A stretch of DNA of 64,000 nucleotides. It comes from Hermatobates lingyangjiaoensis. Taxonomy: Eukaryota; Arthropoda; Insecta; Hemiptera; Hermatobatidae. Below are positions 44,821 through 55,134 of the stretch, one piece after another. Location: positions 992,001-1,056,000 of the forward strand of contig JAPFBL010000003.1 of assembly GCA_026182355.1 (NCBI GenBank), given 5' to 3'. The translations under genes were made by a program, and so were the position numbers. Position 1 is the first letter of the stretch. Each line of letters begins with the position of its first letter. Under the pieces are notes generated by a model. The model searched no databases. It was not told the origin of the DNA and saw only the letters and a list, made by a program, of their open reading frames with translations.

Positions 44821-44880
44821 ATGTTTATATATATATATATATATATAATTATATATATTATATATATATATATATATATA

Positions 44881-45029
44881 GATTTCACATAAACACGTGA
44901 AACAACAATCAATGATCAAACCACAATAAGAAATGGGAAAGTTGGGTTTTTGACTCTGACGAAGACCGCTTGTTACGGTTGAAAGATCTTAGTCTTGTTT
45001 TCCCATTTCTTATTGTGGTTTGATCATTG

Positions 45030-45030
<1 letters not shown>
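44881..45030 (+). mobile_element. Hammerhead hairpin element, module 1
   Basis: A 150-bp unit between (TA)n tracts. Arm CAATGATCAAACCACAATAA to 44940 is complementary to 44998-45029. Between them lies the core CTGACGA (44956-44962), stem II ACCG/CGGT, GAAA (44981-44984), AGATCT. It opens with GATTTCACATAAACACGTGA, as at 49.29 kb. Same family as the element with a clear target duplication at 15.76 kb. Confidence 0.8.
44956..44990 (+). ncRNA. Hammerhead-like motif in module 1
   Basis: CTGACGA fits CTGANGA. Stem II has 4 bp with a CTTGTTA-like loop. GAAA and the AGATCT palindrome follow, with T at the cleavage position. It sits in a loop whose stem I can extend to about 30 bp through the element arms. 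Confidence 0.62.
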
Positions 45031-45075
<45 letters not shown>

Positions 45076-45085
45076 ATATATATTA

Positions 45086-45231
45086 GATTTCACATAAACA
45101 CGTGAAACAACAATCAATGATCAAACACAATAAGAAATGGGAAAGTTGGGTTTTTGACTCTGACGAAGACCGCTTGTTACGGTTGAAAGATCTTAGTCTT
45201 GTTTTCCCATTTCTTATTGTGGTTTGATCAT

Positions 45232-45235
<4 letters not shown>
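45086..45235 (+). mobile_element. Hammerhead hairpin element, module 2
   Basis: Almost identical to module 1, differing mainly by loss of one C in the left arm (CAAACACAATAAG). The core is at 45160-45194. Because module and flanking (TA)n repeat together, it may be a local duplication rather than a second insertion. Confidence 0.8.
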
Positions 45236-45263
<28 letters not shown>

Positions 45264-45266
<3 letters not shown>

Positions 45267-45342
45267 AAACTAGAGTTTATCGGGACTCGGTCAGTTCTTC
45301 AGGTTGAAGAACTGACCGAGTCCCGATAAACTATAGTTTTGT
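45264..45342. repeat. Hairpin module 3: 38-bp arms, 3-nt loop
   Basis: 45264-45301 and 45305-45342 are complementary with one mismatch. The right arm is followed by TCTATTCCACGGTCGATA, echoed after module 4 (CTATTCTATCAAACGGTCGATA). There is no hammerhead core. Starts directly after (TA)n. Confidence 0.88.
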
Positions 45343-45372
45343 TTCTATTCCACGGTCGATACGTATATCAAT

Positions 45373-45402
<30 letters not shown>

Positions 45403-45408
<6 letters not shown>

Positions 45409-45516
45409 TATCTAATCGGGATTCGGTTAAATTTAAAACAAAACCGAAACATCGGCAATGAGAGTTTGATATTTGAACCTAGAAAATTTTGACCGAATTC
45501 CGATTAGATAACACAC
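45403..45516. repeat. Hairpin module 4: 25-bp arms, GAAACATCGGC in loop
   Basis: Arms 45403-45427 and 45492-45516 pair with a single G-U type difference. The 64-bp loop holds ACCGAAACATCGGC, resembling the GAAA side of a hammerhead, but no CTGANGA. It follows (TA)n and (GT)n. Confidence 0.8.
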
Positions 45517-45578
45517 CTATTCTATCAAACGGTCGATATATTATTGAATCTGTTTTATATATTTTATATATATATAAA

Positions 45579-45802
45579 CACTTTTTCTTCTTCTTGAAAT
45601 TTGGTCAGGGTTAATATATGGAATCACATTTTTGCCAACGTTTCGTCTTTATTTTAAGACATCCTCAGGGCTATAAATCAAGGCTAGCTTCTGTTACCGT
45701 ACCAACATAACCGTTATCTTACTGTTATTTTACCAACAGTCGTTGGCAAAAAGGTGATTCCATATAATAACCCTGACCAAATTCCAAGAAGAAAAAAAAG
45801 TG
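45579..45802 (-). repeat. Hairpin module 5 with hammerhead-like core
   Basis: Arms 45579-45640 and 45741-45802 are near-complementary (about 62 bp). The left arm ends inside a minus-strand core at 45637-45668: CTGAGGA, stem GTCTT/AAGAC, GAAA, CGTT, with ACGT as stem III. The core GAAACGTTGGCAAA is partly in the arm, so its stem I could be the arm itself. Confidence 0.75.
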
Positions 45803-45940
45803 AATTAATTTACTATAGAATTAATTAAAACCGGAATTAATGCGTTAGTAAGTTAATATAAATGAATTGTTTATGAGGTTATAAGTGTCGTTTGTAATTT
45901 TCAAGAGATAATTATAACAACTTATTAATAATTGTGTAGA
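45803..45940. other. AT-rich spacer
   Basis: Short unremarkable stretch between module 5 and a GC-richer island. Confidence 0.4.
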
Positions 45941-45944
45941 AAGA

Positions 45945-46205
45945 GCCTGGTAATCAGGAGTTCCTATAATTGGGTGATGTCTGTGTGGACAGAAATAGAT
46001 GGATGGGAGAGAGGTGAGTAATTAGGCTGGACTCGACTTCTAGGAAGAAGCAGAGTTACGCAGGCAGATGACTGGACTCGTTTATTTGACGTCGGAGGTG
46101 GAGATGGGCCGTGCTGTGGATTTGTGACTCTGGAGTGACACATGGAGTCGGCTGAACAATCTCCTCGTATTCCTAACCACGCAGTCATATAGCCTTCAGT
46201 CACTA
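45945..46205. promoter_or_regulatory. GC-richer island, possible regulatory DNA
   Basis: About 260 bp above background GC, with two GACTCG-containing blocks (GGACTCGACTT, GGACTCGTTTA) and AACAATCT. A minus frame (45964-46203) has no domain. Grouped with the other islands by size, composition and position. Confidence 0.35.
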
Positions 46206-48680
46206 CTTCAGCAGTATATTCAAATTTCCGTCTCAGGAATAAACATGTAAAAAAATTTTAAATGATAGTTAGCTATTATATATTATCATCAATGTAACTA
46301 ACCACTATACTCGTACGTTTGTCTCTTTGACAATTATTTACTTCTATCTACAGAACCGTACTGATCCGTACTAATTTACTCAGTTAGTTAATACACATAT
46401 TGAACATATGGAAAACACACTTTAACAGATCGAAAAGCGTGAAGAATTTAGAATCAACTTTTTCGATAATTGTTATCAAACAATTGAGAAACTAAAAGAA
46501 ATTAAACGAAACCATGATTAGTTTTAATATTTTATTTACAACAAATAGTACAGAAAAAATTAGTTTTGAAAATCATTTGAATTAATTACTAAATTGGTCC
46601 AAACCATGACAGATGCTGTGTCCGTCAACACAGCCTTGCTGTTGCCAAGTAGCCTTCAAGCAACAGCCTCAGCTTCAATAACTCAATAAGAGTAATTATT
46701 AGACATGTTATTCATAAAAAAAGCTTTACATTCAACTAAGGAGTTCAATTTTTTAAAATGTCTTTTGACTTTGTCATACTTTTATTGATGCTTCAATTTG
46801 TGTAATGTTAGTACGTTCAGACTAAAATTTAGTACATTTAGTCTATCTGAGAGTAAAATTTCAGATTATTTAAAAAAAATTGAAATAATTTCAAAAACTT
46901 GATAAGGCAGCAAAACGAAATCATTTCTGTATTAACTAACAGATCAATTAGCTCTGCAGCACTGAGTAACTTGTTTTAATTTGATTTCTACTTTTGTTAA
47001 AAATGTTTGAGAAAAGCCTCAATACCTAATAACATTTGTAGTACTTTCTTTTACTGAATAGGTATTATCATTTCTTGTTCTTATATGTCATAAACATTTA
47101 TATTTCATTTAATATACACGGAACTACGATATTTGAACGTTTAAAAATTTACTTTCAAGTCATATTGTATAAATCGAAATTGCATCCCTAAATATTGTGC
47201 GTTCATTTATGTTCATTTATGATACAAAACTAATATAGTAAACACAGGCAGGATTATATTATCTTATTTAGATAATTTTTGTAAGGGAAATTATAAAGTA
47301 AGGAACATATTCGAGCAGTCTCCATGACACAAAAGTTAATAGACATAGGAGGGATTCATTTACACATTTCTATGTTACACTTTCAACTACTATCTCAACT
47401 ATATTGGTTTTAAAGTCATTTTTTTGATTCAGGAATATTAGCCACTATGGCTAAAAAGTTACATATATATCCCTTATTCATTGGGAAAAATAAACTTTGG
47501 ACAAGTTTATTTAAACAAACTATCTCGAACGAGTTCCTGATGATAAAATTTTCAAGAATTTATCTCTACTGGAACAGGCAAAATAGCCCTACTATCACAA
47601 AATACAGTTTAGGAAAATCGTTATCGATCCTACGTCGGATTTCTTTACATTAACTTGGACAATTCATATGATTGTCGAGATAAACAGTTAATACAAATTT
47701 CATAGGTTTTCTAAAAAAGTAGAGAGATGTTCCAATGAGTTTATTTGACAAATAAGAATATACAATTGTTTGTATTTAAGTAAACCTTTTACTTATTATA
47801 AGTCGCCCAACTGTGACACAAAACTGCAATTGTCCACACAGGACTTAATATACACAAATAATTTTCATTAAAACTATCAATATATAAAAAATATATTATA
47901 AACATCTCATAAAAACACTACTATATTTTATGAAAACAATAAACCTTTTAAGTTACAATAGTATGACAACGAGAATAATACATCATTTATTTAGGTTCTT
48001 TACCACTAAATAGTGTGACAAAAACGGAGAAATAATTTTTATACTACTTTGTGTCAAAGCGGGCACTCCTTTAACTCACTTTGCAAGTCATTCTAGAAAC
48101 ATAAAAACTTCGTATTAAACACTGTCTTAATGTATACATTGCACAGTACAAATTTTAAAAATTTTGTATTTATGAAAAAGAAATATTACCATAAAAAGGA
48201 CAATAATTAAGTTTCATGTCTAGTCATTTGTCAAATTGTGCTATAACAATATGCCATCGGGAGATATTCAGATCTTAGGGTCCCTTATCATTCGTATTTT
48301 TATCGTTTTGTTTCTACTCTTAGACCTGCTGTTTTGTATTGTGGGAGATGTAGGTAGTAGGGCTCTCACTCTTGAGCTTTACTTTAGTAACGTCGTAACT
48401 ACTGTTTTTTTACACGTTGATACCTTTTGCGAATAAGGAAACTTTGTCGTAATATGTCTTAAGAACTGCACATTAAAACATAGTATAAGCCAGCTTTGGT
48501 TGGTGGTTCACTGGTTAAGAACGATAAGCATGACAAGTACACTAAAGAATCCAGAATGCCAGCTGCCTTTGAACTGGAATATAAAATTGACTTTAAGTAT
48601 GGTTTAATAGATGTCTAAATAGGTCATATTGATGTGTAATTATTTTTCCATTGAAAGTCTTTAGAAGCACAAGTTGAAGA
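46206..48680. other. AT-rich non-coding DNA
   Basis: About 2.5 kb without a repeat or gene I can support. Small frames at 47447-47653 and 48236-48436 show no domain. Confidence 0.45.
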
Positions 48681-48689
48681 GTCTGGATG

Positions 48690-48990
48690 AAGTACATCAA
48701 GGCCCAGCTGATTGGGCATTCTATTTGCTGACTCTGTTTGTCTTGAGGAGGCAGGGGTTGACGTATTGTTGGTCTTCCCTCTGATTATCTATCTCCCTCT
48801 GATAAGAATGTTCAGTGAGACTATCTCGCCTCCATACCTGTTGTTTATCTCCTCTTCAGTTTATCACTAATGGGTGATAGATAGAGCTTAGTGGTGCTCT
48901 GCCAACATTAACCCCAGTGCCCTTCTCACGCTGCTTCCCACACTCCCCTCTCCGTCAACAAGTACAACTTACACACTACACTCAACAATT
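48690..48990. promoter_or_regulatory. Island with eight GATA-factor sites in 100 bp
   Basis: WGATAR matches on either strand at 48785-48790, 48789-48794, 48800-48805, 48821-48826, 48845-48850, 48861-48866, 48875-48880 and 48879-48884. Chance would give fewer than one even in AT-rich DNA. GATA proteins are zinc-finger activators in gut, fat body, blood and heart lineages. Target gene (the Sox gene) and tissue are inference. Confidence 0.5.
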
Positions 48991-49111
48991 CATTGACCAC
49001 CTAACTGTGCAACAAAACTGCAACAGTCCTATACAGGACAAAACCTTTTCATTAAAACTATCAATGTTTAAAATATATAATTAAAAATATATAGTATACT
49101 TTTCATAAAAG

Positions 49112-49191
49112 ATTGAAAGATTTTAGTCTTTTTTCTGATTTTTTACTGTGGTTTAGACGTTGATTTTGATTTCACGTGTTTATTGAGAAAT

Positions 49192-49193
<2 letters not shown>
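49112..49193 (+). mobile_element. Truncated hammerhead hairpin element
   Basis: TTGAAAGATTTTAGTCTTTT, a diverged CTGTGGTTTAG arm and GATTTCACGTGTTTATTGAG match the 3' half of module 1 plus its terminal block. The CTGANGA half is missing. It is followed by (TA)n. Confidence 0.65.
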
Positions 49194-49195
<2 letters not shown>

Positions 49196-49253
<58 letters not shown>

Positions 49254-49272
49254 GTGTGTGTGTGTGTTGTGT
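49196..49272. repeat. (TA)n then (GT)n microsatellite
   Basis: About 50 bp TA followed by GT-rich repeat, lying between two hammerhead-family units. Confidence 0.93.
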
Positions 49273-49290
49273 GTGTGATGTATAAAAAAA

Positions 49291-49432
49291 GATTTCACAT
49301 AAACACGTGAAATAACAATCAATGATCAAACCACAATAAGAAAAGGGAAAAGAAGACTAAGATCTTTCAACCGTAACAAGCGATTGAAAGATCTTAGTCT
49401 TGTTTTCCCATTTTCTTATTGTGGTTTGATCA
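49291..49432 (+). mobile_element. Hammerhead-family element rearranged into a simple hairpin
   Basis: Arms 49322-49370 and 49384-49432 are complementary almost throughout with a 13-nt loop. The left arm carries the reverse complement of the GAAAGATCTTAGTC side, so the CTGANGA half has been replaced by a fold-back of the GAAA half. This version cannot form a hammerhead core. Confidence 0.75.
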
Positions 49433-49439
49433 TATATGT

Positions 49440-50029
49440 ATATATATATATATGATGCACGTTGTTATGCAAGTACCACTTCAGTAAGTCAGCGTTCCTC
49501 TTCTGGTTTTGAAATAAGATGTTCATATGTCAATTTTAATACTAAATGCAGGAAAGTTAGTAACAGTTTTAATAGATACATATTTCTTCTTTCTTAAAGA
49601 AGCCCATCGCGGATGGTGATCTGCCGATTTGGACTCCGTTCAATATTTTAACATCTTCAATATTAACTTTCCCCATTGTCTTATGTATTTGAATACACAC
49701 TCTCCTAGCGTGTCTATATTGCCATGACCCTATCTCATTTTCTTAGCTTTGTTTTCCGTTTCAACACTGCAAGTATATATAAGAAGTGTGGTTGCATGTG
49801 AATTAAATGGTGAACATAGTTAGAGAAGGCAGTTCATTAATTACTGCATTACTCTATTTAGGATCACCAAAGACAAAAACCTATCCCCTATCCACATCCT
49901 CTTGTCAAAGCAGTTAATCCAAGCGTCAACCTTTCCAAAAGCCTTAAGAGTACCATGCGTTATATATGTAACACTTATTGCAACAGCAACCATCCATAAC
50001 TTATATTAGCGTACCTTTTTAACTTCTAT
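49440..50029. other. Non-coding DNA
   Basis: No feature recognised. Confidence 0.35.
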
Positions 50030-50214
50030 AAATACTTATTACTACCTACAACTCTTATACTTGTTTCATTTTATTGTAACATTTAAAAATAATATAAAAA
50101 TAAAAATACTCTCATCTATCATAATGACAAGAGTCTTAATCCATAAAAAAATCTAAGAGAGAAAATTGAAAGAATGGAGTTATTGTTGTAGTGTATATAT
50201 AGTCATTGTGAGAT
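50030..50214 (+). repeat. Direct repeat W, copy 1
   Basis: CTTGTTTCATTTT, ACTCTCATCTATCATAATGA and AAAATTGAAAGAATGGAGTT recur at 51345-51521 with the same order and few changes. The match stops exactly where a LINE fragment begins (50215). Confidence 0.8.
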
Positions 50215-50750
50215 ACCCTGCCTTACTCCGGTATGCGGTGCTCTGCCGGAGCGGACAAAATACCACCGATAGAGATACAGGGATTTTCCCCTGTATGATA
50301 CATACTAAGGAGAAGAAAGTCCGGAGACCATCCTCCGGAAGCGCAGAGGGTCCAAAAGCGCTAAATAGTGGGAGCCAAACTCCCACTAGTGCACCTAAGG
50401 ACCTGAAGAAGACCATCCAGGAGAAGAGAAAGGAAGTTATTTTCTCCCGAAAACGTAGGGAGCCTGAATGGATATTGTCAATGATGGTTTGTGCAGATTC
50501 TGCAAAGAGGAAGAAACACCGTTACACCTGCTGACTGACTGTAAGGCAACTTTGCTGCACAGAGGTAAGTGCTTCGGGACACTTAATCAAACCTTAGAAA
50601 AACTTTTACCGCTGGAACCAGCAAAAGTGCTGAGCTTCTTGGAGGTGTTGAAGCTAACTGCTTGAGTACCTTAGTACAGAAGAGGGGAAGTACAATAGTT
50701 TTATTAAGAAGCAGTGCTCTAATTACTCTCAAATAATAATAATAATAAAC
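50215..50750 (+). mobile_element. 5'-truncated LINE 3' end with (AAT)n tail
   Basis: The frame at 50468-50665 encodes GLCRFCKEEETPLHLLTDC, a zinc-knuckle pattern (C-x2-C...H...C) from the C-terminus of RNase H-bearing Jockey-superfamily LINEs, then LPLEPAKVLSFLEVLKLTA and a stop. An overlapping frame covers 50250-50460 (KKVRRPSSGSAEGPKALNSG) and may be the same protein before a shift. The element ends in (AAT)n at 50731-50749, as in I-like LINEs. Confidence 0.78.
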
Positions 50751-50990
50751 AAATTGCGGCATGTAATAAGAAAATGAAGTTGCTTAGGAGACAGTTACTC
50801 TTGAAGGTAGAAACAAGCCGGTCCATCGAAACCGGCCGAGCACAGGCGACAACGTACTTGGAAAGAAGATATTACATACCTAGTCATGATTACACAAATC
50901 TAGTAAATTGCTGTTCAAACGATGAGTGTGCACAACATTTTTATTGAAAGGGATTTACTTTGAACAAAGCGAAATGACGTGAAGGGTTTT
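50751..50990. other. Short non-coding stretch after the LINE tail
   Basis: Moderately GC-rich. ACCGGC-type blocks at 50817-50850; no call. Confidence 0.3.
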
Positions 50991-50999
50991 AGGTCACAG

Positions 51000-51265
51000 T
51001 GTGTCAGTACTAGTCGAGTGCCTGAGGTGAGATTTGGGAAGTCGTTAGAGGACGAGACTGGGTCCTTGAGAGCCAAATTTACTGCTCCATCCAGCCCTCA
51101 AGTGCCCCATCAATTATAAAGCTAACGTTTTGCCCAAAATCTCTCAAGTGGCGGGCCGATGTTAGTCATTGACCTGGGACCACCTCCCTGCCACCCTCCA
51201 ACAAGTGGCTGTTTACTGCCCTCCAAGCAACTAGGTCTGGCCTCGATCAAGTGCCCGCCACGTGC
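51000..51265. promoter_or_regulatory. GC-rich island with NK2-type site cluster
   Basis: TCAAGTG occurs at 51098-51104, 51144-51150 and 51247-51253, with CAAGTGG at 51202-51208. TCAAGTG is the preferred core of NK-2 homeodomain proteins (vnd, tinman, scarecrow). All are on the same strand in a 156-bp span. No coding frame is evident. Regulatory role and target are inference. Confidence 0.45.
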
Positions 51266-51344
51266 CTTTACCTCTCAACTAAATATGTGCGATCACTCTT
51301 GAAAATGCCTTCTGTTTAACTAGTTACTTAATTGTAAAACGTCT

Positions 51345-51521
51345 GATGCTCTATTTATATACTTGTTTCATTTTTTTTGTAACGTCTAAAAATAATATAA
51401 AACATGAAAATTACTCTCAACTATCATAATGACGAGAGTCTTAATCCATAAGAAAATCTAAGCGAGAAAATTGAAAGAATGGAGTTATTGTTATAGTGAA
51501 TATATATTCATTGTGAGATAC
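51345..51521 (+). repeat. Direct repeat W, copy 2
   Basis: Partner of 50030-50214, offset about 1.3 kb. The pair brackets the LINE fragment and the NK2-site island. Either a local duplication or a repeat family with two insertions. Confidence 0.8.
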
Positions 51522-53190
51522 CGAAAAATAATTCAGAAAAGAAACTTGCAAGCAAGGTTGATGATTAAGTCAACCCAAACACAAATCCATACCCAAACCC
51601 AACCCATTGTAGTCATTCCATAGCAGATGACATGCAACATTCACAATTATCTAGTGGAAATTGCCAGAATTGCCGTGGACCATATACTGCAGAATCACTT
51701 CGGTGTTTTCTTAAGCTTTTTGAGTGACGCATCTCTAAGGAAAGGTGCATGATTTAAATGAGCTAATGAAGAAGGAAAGGATGAAATGAGCGAGAAAAAT
51801 GTAACAAACTGAATTAAACAAATGTATGTACTAAAACATAATTAGAAATTAGACAAATATATTTATAAGAAAGGAATTAAATAAATAAATATAATCACAA
51901 ACAAATAAAAGAGAAGAAGGAGACACAAATGGATAAGAAGTATATAATGACTAGACATTTTTTTAAAGTAAATTCCGTTTTGAGATAAAAGGATCCATGT
52001 AAAATATTTTGTAGTTTATTTTGACATGGGATCATATACCTTATTCTTCTTTTCACTATCATTATTATTAATATTAAGGCACTTGACATGTCATTCAACC
52101 AACCAGCTTCTGAATTCCCTCCTCATAAGAGTATTCAACCTGACTTGCTAACGATTGTTGCAAATCATTTTGAGCTTTTCGTCACCACCGTAGCCTTCAA
52201 GTCAAGAAACACGAGATACCAATAGAGCTCTAAATAAGGTCTATGCAGAAGATTATACAACCTTTCAAATTTATATCAAGCGGGTGAGATCTTAAGTTTG
52301 ATGAGGCAATTATTGGCACATATTATCAAGAAGGAAAGAAGTCCCTCCTTGCTAGGCATATAACGTTGTTAACATTGTCCTTTGTTTTGGACATAGGACA
52401 AACGCCTTTAAACAGGACGCAGTTTATTTAAGGGGACGAACTGGCTGCTCATGCGCTACTAATATTACGGATATCTAATCAAGCGGTATCGTTAAACATG
52501 ACTTGAAAAGTCATATTTAGCTGTAAACAGCTGTTCTTTTGCTATCAAGTTTTTGTTGAAACGACTAATATTTCAAAAAATTTGCTTATTTTAAAATTCT
52601 GCAGTAAGATGGAGGGTGATTGCTTCCCAACCCAACTCCCCTATTCATATCGATTCATTCTTGATACTATTGATAAAAAAGTTTATCCTTCGCTCTAAAA
52701 GCTTCCCAAGTGATTAAAGCCAGTAGTTTTTATTCACATCGTTCACCTCATCTACCCGTTTAGTCGTAGTCTGTGAACATTAATATCTTACCAACAAAAT
52801 TTGAGATTGATTGGTCTGAGATGCATCCTGCAAAAGAAAGCAGTTCTACTGTGCATATTTTATGACTAATTGTTTACCAAACTGAATACAGGTCATTGAA
52901 ACATGGAGTTGATTGTTTATGCATAAAAGACAACTTTTATATAAATATGAAGGAAAGTCGAAACAACGCCAAAAAAAAGTTAGTTACCAAAGTTAGATTA
53001 TATACATGTTGAATATAGGTCCAGTCTGTACAAAATCGTGAAACTAGAGCCAGGAATTCTACGACTGGCTGCGAAACTATAGTACTTTTGATCTAACTAT
53101 TGGAAAGTATTAAAAGAAAAGGAGGTTAGATAATGAATGAGAAGACAGCATTGGGTAAGGAAGAGTAATTAGTTATGTAAATGTGACTCT
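51522..53190. other. Non-coding DNA
   Basis: No gene recognised. A minus frame at 51895-52098 shows no domain. Confidence 0.4.
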
Positions 53191-53199
53191 GAAGGAGTA

Positions 53200-53375
53200 G
53201 GGCAAGAGGCGAGTATCGGTGACCGGAATGTACTACTCACTGTACAAACAGCCCAGGGCTTACACGGTCCATTGTGCGAGCTGTCGAGCCTCTCTCAAAA
53301 CGTCACCGCTCTCCACTCGGCTGACGCACGCGCATTGTCTCTTTAGATCAAGAGCACACTCCAACACACCACTCC
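53200..53375. promoter_or_regulatory. GC-rich island with Sox and Fox-type sites
   Basis: CCATTGT (53269-53275) and CATTGT (53333-53338) are Sox cores in the same orientation. GTACAAACA nearby is forkhead-like. The island is about 175 bp and the most distal of the set, 35 kb from the Sox exon. Confidence 0.35.
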
Positions 53376-54359
53376 TAGAATAACCCAAGTGCCAACTTCT
53401 ATTCTTCTTGGATTACATTACAACTTTTTCCAGGACTGTACTCCAGTAGGTATTGATAATAATTATGTTTAACAACTTTAATCACTCCCTTACAAATTCA
53501 TTGCGTAATGTTTCTTAAGAGTCAATATTGTTTTGAAATTTGAATACAATATTTCTTCAGGACAACACTAGCACATAAGTTATAATGAATATAAACATAC
53601 AATATAGCGTCCTTCTAATGTAATGTAATCATGTAACTTATAATATCCAATATATATTTCATTGGGCTTTTCGATCAACAAAATCAGTCAATTTAATATT
53701 GATGAGTAAGTTAAATATCTAGTCTTAAAATTGTGCTTCCAGCAGTCAAAGATTCTGTTGTTTTGGAAATAACACATGCAATAACGTACAAAAATTACTT
53801 AATTTTTAATTTGCACTCTTACAATTTTGCTAATATTATTACTACTACGATGTTTTAGCTTGTGGAAGGCTTTGGCCTCCTTGATAATCGCAATCTATTT
53901 TGCACACTGCCCCTCTATCTTTCACTTCGGATGTTAAATCTTCTTCTGTATCACCCAACCATCTTATTGTTGGTTTCTTTCCTAATTCCCGCACCCGTCA
54001 ACGAACAGCACTAATATTAGGCTGTAGATAAGTCAATGAAAGACCAAAATCTCCTGTAAGAGCAATGTACAAGCGATTTTTTTATTGGTTAAATAGCTAA
54101 ACTACTGAATTCAGTTGATATAATGTATGATGAAGGAAATGGTAATCATAACAATGGTGTTTTGAACTACAGTAGGGGATATGCATTGTACAAGTACATG
54201 TTCTGCTGTAGCCACAATTATAACATCCCTCCTTTGTTAAATATATTCCGCAATTATAAATTCCCTTTCAGATATAAACTGTTGATTTATTTACCAAAAT
54301 TTGTATTTCTTATAAAAGAATATATTTCTTTTATATTCAACACTGATTATAAAGTGTTG

Positions 54360-54360
<1 letters not shown>
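53376..54360. other. AT-rich non-coding DNA
   Basis: No feature supported. A frame at 54123-54494 runs into the CT repeat and is not coding-like. Confidence 0.4.
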
Positions 54361-54361
<1 letters not shown>

Positions 54362-54401
<40 letters not shown>

Positions 54402-54418
54402 TCTCTCTCTCACTCTCT
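54362..54418. repeat. (CT)n microsatellite
   Basis: About 57 bp of CT repeats with two CACT interruptions. Confidence 0.95.
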
Positions 54419-54979
54419 TCATTCTGCTGTCAGAAATCCACCATGTATTAAAAAAATACCCTCTGTTCTGAGCTTGTACGATATTAAAACCTAGTTAATG
54501 ATCCCTACGATAATAAATATCAGAACTAGAATAATCGTGACTTCTGATGTTGAATTAACTCATCAAGATTGTTGCTCCACTTAACTTATATCAGTGCTAA
54601 TTAAAATATTAAGTTCCCATCCCTTAAAATAATACAGATGGTAAAATACAGGAAGGTGGAAATTTGGTCAAAAATAGTTAAGTTCTCCCAAAATATTGAT
54701 TTGAAATAATTATTTGCATAGTTTCTTTATGCAGGGTTTTTCATGAGTGGCCTAATCTCAACGTTACTCTCAGTAAACTTATTAGCAAACTAAGTGCTAA
54801 TAAGTTTGATTGCTAATTGCTAAGTGATTATTCTTTTAAAAAATTTCTTTAATTTAAGGAAATTGACTGTTTATAATTGCCACGAGTGAAGTAAGTGAAT
54901 TTTCGTTTTTTTCCTGCACTGCGATGGATCTAGTTCGAAATGTAATCGTCTGTAGCAGCCAGTCCAGCACACGTGCGCT

Positions 54980-55130
54980 CCGATCTCTAGATAACCTTTT
55001 CGCCTCATTTAACCTCCTTCCCTCACTCACCACACCCTCAAATCACCCCTTTTTCTTTTTTATACCCAATTCACTCCAGTTTTTTTTTTCCTTTCTACAA
55101 GTTTTTTTTTATCTCCTCCCTTCTATTCGT
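54980..55130 (+). repeat. Pyrimidine-rich tract
   Basis: About 150 bp dominated by C and T (TTTAACCTCCTTCCCTCACT to several T8-T9 runs). It could be the pyrimidine tract of a retroelement or intron, but no acceptor-exon pair is recognised. Confidence 0.4.
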
Positions 55131-55134
55131 TGAC

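Larger units (their letters stand above)
42160..44880 (-). mobile_element. Near full-length Penelope-like element (EN+), inactive
   Basis: Both ends are (TA)n tracts (42163-42196 and 44826-44880). On the minus strand the order is N-terminal domain, reverse transcriptase, GIY-YIG endonuclease, then a 3' repeat with a hammerhead-like motif. The 3' region (42290-42200) has a decayed peptide, KYGQLFNEICLKEGLLPNFT, that looks like PLE sequence from a second unit, as expected for PLE terminal repeats. Three frameshifts and several stops inactivate it. Confidence 0.88.

Noticed and set aside
45964..46203. Minus-strand frame of 79 codons in a GC-richer island
   Set aside because: No recognisable domain or splice context; composition alone explains the open frame.
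54123..54494. 123-codon plus-strand frame
   Set aside because: A third of it is a (CT)n repeat and the rest shows no domain.
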